DNA of 64,000 bases from a bacterium (GTDB taxonomy: Bacteria; Elusimicrobiota; Elusimicrobia; Elusimicrobiales; UBA9959), in NCBI GenBank assembly GCA_021786295.1, contig JAJYNO010000021.1, positions 30,026 through 94,025 of the forward strand, in the 5' to 3' direction. This document shows, one piece after another, positions 61,640 to 64,000 of the stretch. A model generated the notes under the pieces. That model had not been told where the DNA came from. It did no database searches and saw nothing but the letters and a program-made list of their open reading frames with translations. A program made the translations under genes and the position numbers. The first letter of the stretch is position 1, and the number at the start of each line of letters is the position of its first letter.

Positions 61640-62268
61640 AGCGCAGGATAAAGGTGCACATAGCCGACGACCACCCGGTGGTCGTGGAGGGACTGAAGGC
61701 CCTGATAAGGCGCACCGCGCCGGACATCGCGATCACCGGGGCCGCGGCCGACGGAAGAGCGGCCCTCGAACTGGCCCGCCGCAGCCCCGCCGACATCTAC
61801 GTCTACGACATCTCCATGCCGGCCCCCAACGGTCTGGAGGCCATGGCCGCGCTTTTGAAGCTGGCGCCTGGCAGCAAGGTGATAATCCTGAGCATGTACG
61901 ACGACCCCGCCACGGTGGAAAAAGCCGTCCGGGCCGGTGCCAGCGGGTACCTGGTGAAGGAGAGCGCCGCCGAAGAGATAGTGACCGCGCTGCGCGCCGT
62001 CCACGGCGGCGCCAGCTACCTGAGCCCTGCCATAAAGCCTCGCGTCAGGATCCGCCGCAAGAACGCGCCAGCAGAGCTGACCGAAAAAGAAAAGGTCATC
62101 GTAAGGCTTACCACGGCCGGGTTGCGCGACAAGGAAATAGCCGCCAGGCTGAAGCTCTCACCGCACACGGTCCACGTGCACAGGCGGAACATCTTCCAGA
62201 AGCTAGGCCTGCACAAGCAGACAGAGCTGGTCCGCTACGCCATAAAAGAAGGCCTGGACAGCCTTTGA
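61636..62268 (+). CDS. NarL/LuxR-type response regulator
   Basis: A 210-residue two-domain regulator. The receiver has D11/D12 (IADDHPVV), phospho-acceptor D58 (YVYDISMP), Ser at the switch position (ILSMYDD) and Lys in YLVKES. The GerE-type helix-turn-helix (about 148-205) reads LTEKEKVIVRLTTAG, DKEIAARLKLSPHTVHVHR and NIFQKLGL. It starts at GTG with a 4-base overlap (GTGA) with the kinase stop, so the pair is coupled. Confidence 0.93.
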   Translation: MKRRIKVHIADDHPVVVEGLKALIRRTAPDIAITGAAADGRAALELARRSPADIYVYDISMPAPNGLEAMAALLKLAPGSKVIILSMYDDPATVEKAVRAGASGYLVKESAAEEIVTALRAVHGGASYLSPAIKPRVRIRRKNAPAELTEKEKVIVRLTTAGLRDKEIAARLKLSPHTVHVHRRNIFQKLGLHKQTELVRYAIKEGLDSL

Positions 62269-62295
62269 GCGTTGGAACGATTTATGAACGGCGGA

Positions 62296-62313
62296 GGCGC
62301 CGGGACCGGCGCC
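62296..62313. terminator. Hairpin between convergent genes
   Basis: The stem GGCGCCG/CGGCGCC with loop GGAC lies between the regulator ending at 62268 and the kinase ending at 62318. T runs are poor on both sides (CTTCTC on plus), so it is a weak terminator candidate. Confidence 0.35.
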
Positions 62314-62317
62314 CTTC

Positions 62318-63475
62318 TCAGCGCGGAAGCTCCAGATAGAAGACGGAGCCCTCTCCCTCGGAAGACTCGGCCCAGAGCCGGCCGCCGTTGGCCTCGGCCA
62401 GACGGCGCGCTATCGGCAGGCCGATCCCGTCGCACTTCCCGGAATTACCGGGGACGCTGAAGAAGAGTTTCCATATTTTCGGCAGGTCCGCGGCCTTTAT
62501 CCCCGGGCCGTTGTCGGCCACCCGATAGAGCGAAACCCCGCCCTTTTCGGAGCCGCCGACGACAATCACCGGCTTGCGGGCGCCGTGCCGGTGCCTGATC
62601 GCGTTCGAGAGCAGGTTTGCGAAGATCTGCCCCACCGCCCCGGGATCGGCCGTGCACCACGGAAGGCTCCCCACCTCTACCCGAGCGCCGGCGGCCTCCA
62701 CCTGGTAGGCCATGGCCGCCAGTTCCTTCCTGATGACGGCCGCGGCGTCCACCGGTTCCGGCCTCATTTCCAGCCGGCCCTGTTTGGCCACCTTTATTAT
62801 CCCGTCCAGCAGCCCGGCGATCTTGGCAGCGCTCTCTTCCAGCGAGTCGATGGATTCCGGCGCCAGGTTGCGCGCCATGTCCAGCGCCTGCGCGCGGCTC
62901 TCTTTCCCGCCGTCCCCGGTCTCCAGCATCTCCGTGAGCCGGGCCACGTCGGACCTCAAATACTTGCTGAAGCCCTGTATGCAGAGCAGCGGCGTCCTTA
63001 TATCGTGCGCCGAAAGCAGCAGGAAATCCTGCATCTCGGCGTGTCTCTTTTCCAGCTCCGCAGACAGGCGCAGGCTCTCTGCGCGCCCGCAGCGCCGCGC
63101 GGCCGGGGCGGCCATGGAGTGCACCGCGACCGGAGAAGGAGCCCCGGCGCCGGGGAGCGGATCTATGACGGCCTCCCGTTCCCTGCCTCCGGCCTCCAGC
63201 TCGGCCGCGGCCCTGGCGCCGCCTTTGATCGCTTTTTCCAGCGGACAGGCGGCATGCGGGGCGTCCAAGCCTAAAAGTTCGTAGCACCGACCGCCCTTCA
63301 GCCCCTCCAGCTTCCGCCCGAACAGGGCCTCCGCGGCTTTGTTGGCCAGCAGCACGCGCCGGTCTCCGTCCATAAGCCACAGCGGCGTATTATAGCCGTG
63401 AAAAGCGGTTTCCAGCAGGGCGTTCTCCCCCGCGCGGCCTCCGGCGCTTCTTTTCAGGTCCTCTTCTTTTTTCAT
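62318..63475 (-). CDS. PAS-domain sensor histidine kinase, orphan
   Basis: A 385-residue kinase. A PAS domain (about 18-120) includes MDGDRRVLLANKAAEALFGR and a Cys-containing segment GLDAPHAACPLEKAI. HisKA has H157 in LSAHDIRTPLLCIQGF, and the HATPase shows NLLSNAIRHRHG, DNGPGIKA and CDGIGLPIARRLAE. The start at 63475 is chosen because codons upstream turn AT-rich. The frame, however, is open to ATG 63565 and would encode a membrane helix (VVFIMVPLLFYDFMVAAAWRFW), so an anchored form is possible. No cognate regulator is adjacent. Confidence 0.85.
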   Translation of the reverse strand: MKKEEDLKRSAGGRAGENALLETAFHGYNTPLWLMDGDRRVLLANKAAEALFGRKLEGLKGGRCYELLGLDAPHAACPLEKAIKGGARAAAELEAGGREREAVIDPLPGAGAPSPVAVHSMAAPAARRCGRAESLRLSAELEKRHAEMQDFLLLSAHDIRTPLLCIQGFSKYLRSDVARLTEMLETGDGGKESRAQALDMARNLAPESIDSLEESAAKIAGLLDGIIKVAKQGRLEMRPEPVDAAAVIRKELAAMAYQVEAAGARVEVGSLPWCTADPGAVGQIFANLLSNAIRHRHGARKPVIVVGGSEKGGVSLYRVADNGPGIKAADLPKIWKLFFSVPGNSGKCDGIGLPIARRLAEANGGRLWAESSEGEGSVFYLELPR

Positions 63476-63541
63476 GCAAGTCCAGAACCGCCAAGCGGCG
63501 GCGACCATAAAATCATAAAACAAAAGCGGAACCATGATAAA

Positions 63542-63559
63542 TACCACTTTCGTGGTATA
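63542..63559. promoter_or_regulatory. 7-bp hairpin with GAAA loop upstream of the orphan kinase
   Basis: ATACCAC/GTGGTAT is a perfect stem. On the minus strand the loop is GAAA (a GNRA tetraloop). It lies 67 bases before the preferred kinase start, in the upstream AT-rich stretch, and could be a leader hairpin or an operator. Confidence 0.3.
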
Positions 63560-63617
63560 TGCCATTCCGGCCAAAAAGCCGGGTCCGGCAAATTTAGTAG
63601 AATCTCTGCTGCTGAAC

Positions 63618-63689
63618 GCCGGCGTAGCTCAGCGGTAGAGCAACCGCCTTGTAAGCGGTAGGTCACCGGTTCAATCCCGGTCGCCGGCT
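63618..63689 (+). tRNA. tRNA-Thr (anticodon UGU)
   Basis: A full cloverleaf of 72 bases: acceptor GCCGGCG/CGCCGGC, D stem GCTC/GAGC, anticodon stem ACCGC/GCGGT with loop CTTGTAA (anticodon TGT), T stem ACCGG/CCGGT with TTCAATC loop. The 3' CCA is not encoded. Confidence 0.96.
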
Positions 63690-63715
63690 GAAAATTTGAT
63701 ATAATAGTTGGATAC

Positions 63716-63792
63716 GGCCCCTTCGTCTAGCGGCCTAGGACGCTGCCCTCTCAAGGCAGAGACCACGGGTTCGAATCCCGTAGGGGCCGCCA
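63716..63792 (+). tRNA. tRNA-Glu (anticodon CUC)
   Basis: A full cloverleaf: acceptor GGCCCCT/AGGGGCC, D stem GTCT/GGAC, anticodon stem CTGCC/GGCAG with loop CTCTCAA (anticodon CTC), T stem ACGGG/CCCGT with TTCGAAT loop. The 3' CCA is encoded, unlike in the neighbouring tRNA-Thr. A TATAAT sequence at 63700-63705 lies in the spacer between the two tRNAs. Confidence 0.96.
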
Positions 63793-63794
63793 AA

Positions 63795-63891
63795 TTTTCC
63801 CGCGGGAAAAATTGGCGCAAGAAATATCCGCTAGCGCCTTTGTTTCCCGCAGTTTTTCCGACGGAAAAATAAATTTTAAATTTATTTTTTT
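63795..63891. repeat. Series of A/T-flanked palindromes between tRNA-Glu and the IS element
   Basis: Three inverted repeats lie in tandem: TTTTCCCGCGGGAAAA (63797-63812), TTTTTCCG/CGGAAAAA (63853-63869) and AAAAATAAAT/ATTTATTTTT (63865-63889) followed by further T. The last two share sequence and exclude each other. The first or last may terminate the tRNA transcript. No gene was found in this stretch. Confidence 0.45.
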
Positions 63892-63916
63892 CCCCACGGG
63901 TTCAACAATGAAGTGC

Positions 63917-63949
63917 AACACCTAGAGGTAAATCTGTACTCTAGGTGTT
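63917..63949 (+). promoter_or_regulatory. Hairpin covering the transposase ribosome-binding site
   Basis: AACACCTAGAG (63917-63927) pairs perfectly with CTCTAGGTGTT (63939-63949) over an 11-base loop. The right arm contains the AGGTG that would serve as ribosome-binding site and ends directly at the ATG (63950). A transcript entering from outside would fold and hide the site, a known way for insertion sequences to limit transposase expression. Confidence 0.55.
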
Positions 63950-64000
63950 ATGGCAACAAACTACAAACAGCTCTCCTCCCGGGAGCGTGACCAGATCGCT
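63950..64000 (+). CDS. IS30-family transposase, N-terminal fragment (cut by window edge)
   Basis: The 17 codons present encode MATNYKQLSSRERDQIA, the typical opening of IS30-family transposases just before the N-terminal helix-turn-helix. The ATG follows AGGTG by 3-4 bases. The gene continues beyond the window, so it is unknown whether it is intact. Confidence 0.8.
   Translation, partial: MATNYKQLSSRERDQIA

Larger units (their letters stand above)
63908..64000 (+). mobile_element. Left end of an IS30-family insertion sequence
   Basis: The terminal region begins near TGAAGTGCAACACC and is directly followed by the transposase start. The exact boundary and target duplication cannot be seen because the right end lies outside the window. 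The base composition is less GC-rich than the surrounding genes. Confidence 0.7.

Overview
The window is GC-rich bacterial chromosome with densely packed genes. It runs from a truncated lipoprotein gene at the left edge to the first 17 codons of an IS30-family transposase at the right edge. Lipoprotein N-acyltransferase (lnt), a TonB-dependent receptor and several lipoprotein or Sec signal peptides indicate a Gram-negative, two-membrane cell. The mix of clostripain-like secreted proteins, B12-dependent MetH with a separate activation protein, and many PAS/receiver signalling proteins would fit Elusimicrobiota or a similar deep-branching phylum. That placement is an impression from gene content only; no rRNA gene is present. 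No gene-free stretch exceeds 300 bases. The longest, 11582-11811 and 47066-47286, hold regulatory or structured elements.

Layout: 1-4 kb carries a lipoprotein, a small secreted basic protein, an isochorismatase-fold hydrolase and a clostripain-family protein. From 4 to 10.2 kb is a five-gene minus-strand phosphorelay (receiver, membrane PAS kinase, receiver, receiver-GAF-kinase, HTH-receiver). A second clostripain paralogue closes the block at 10.3-11.6 kb. Next come lnt and secA (11.8-16.1 kb), then a surface-glycan region (flippase, methyltransferases, two GT4 glycosyltransferases, asnB, a LPG-synthase-like membrane protein) with trmL inside it (16.2-25.1 kb). An M3 oligopeptidase is divergent from a pentose-phosphate operon gnd-tal-zwf-pgl (27.2-31.5 kb). 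The 31.5-43 kb stretch is housekeeping and unknowns: cNMP-binding protein, udk, S1-domain protein, GH13 amylase, an L,D-transpeptidase-like protein, a DMT permease, a radical-SAM/DUF4130 pair, coaD and a WG-repeat protein. It is followed by the two-part methionine synthase, tatD and prfB.

From 48.5 to 54.8 kb an eight-gene shikimate operon (chorismate mutase, DAHP synthase, aroE, aroC, aroK, aroB, aroQ, aroA) runs with start/stop overlaps. It supplies the committed route to chorismate except for any downstream branch. A minus-strand operon (60.5-54.9 kb) couples a response regulator, TonB receptor, ABC-type binding protein, HAMP/PAS kinase and DJ-1/PfpI protein. A NarL-type kinase/regulator pair and an orphan PAS kinase follow, then tRNA-Thr, tRNA-Glu and the IS30 left end.

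The most notable unexplained structure is a three-copy intergenic element (13361-13484, 20900-21034, 47105-47243). Its loop sequences are conserved while its stems change in a pairing-preserving way, which suggests a structured RNA family. A second candidate is a compact small-RNA gene with a near-consensus promoter at 42807-42890.
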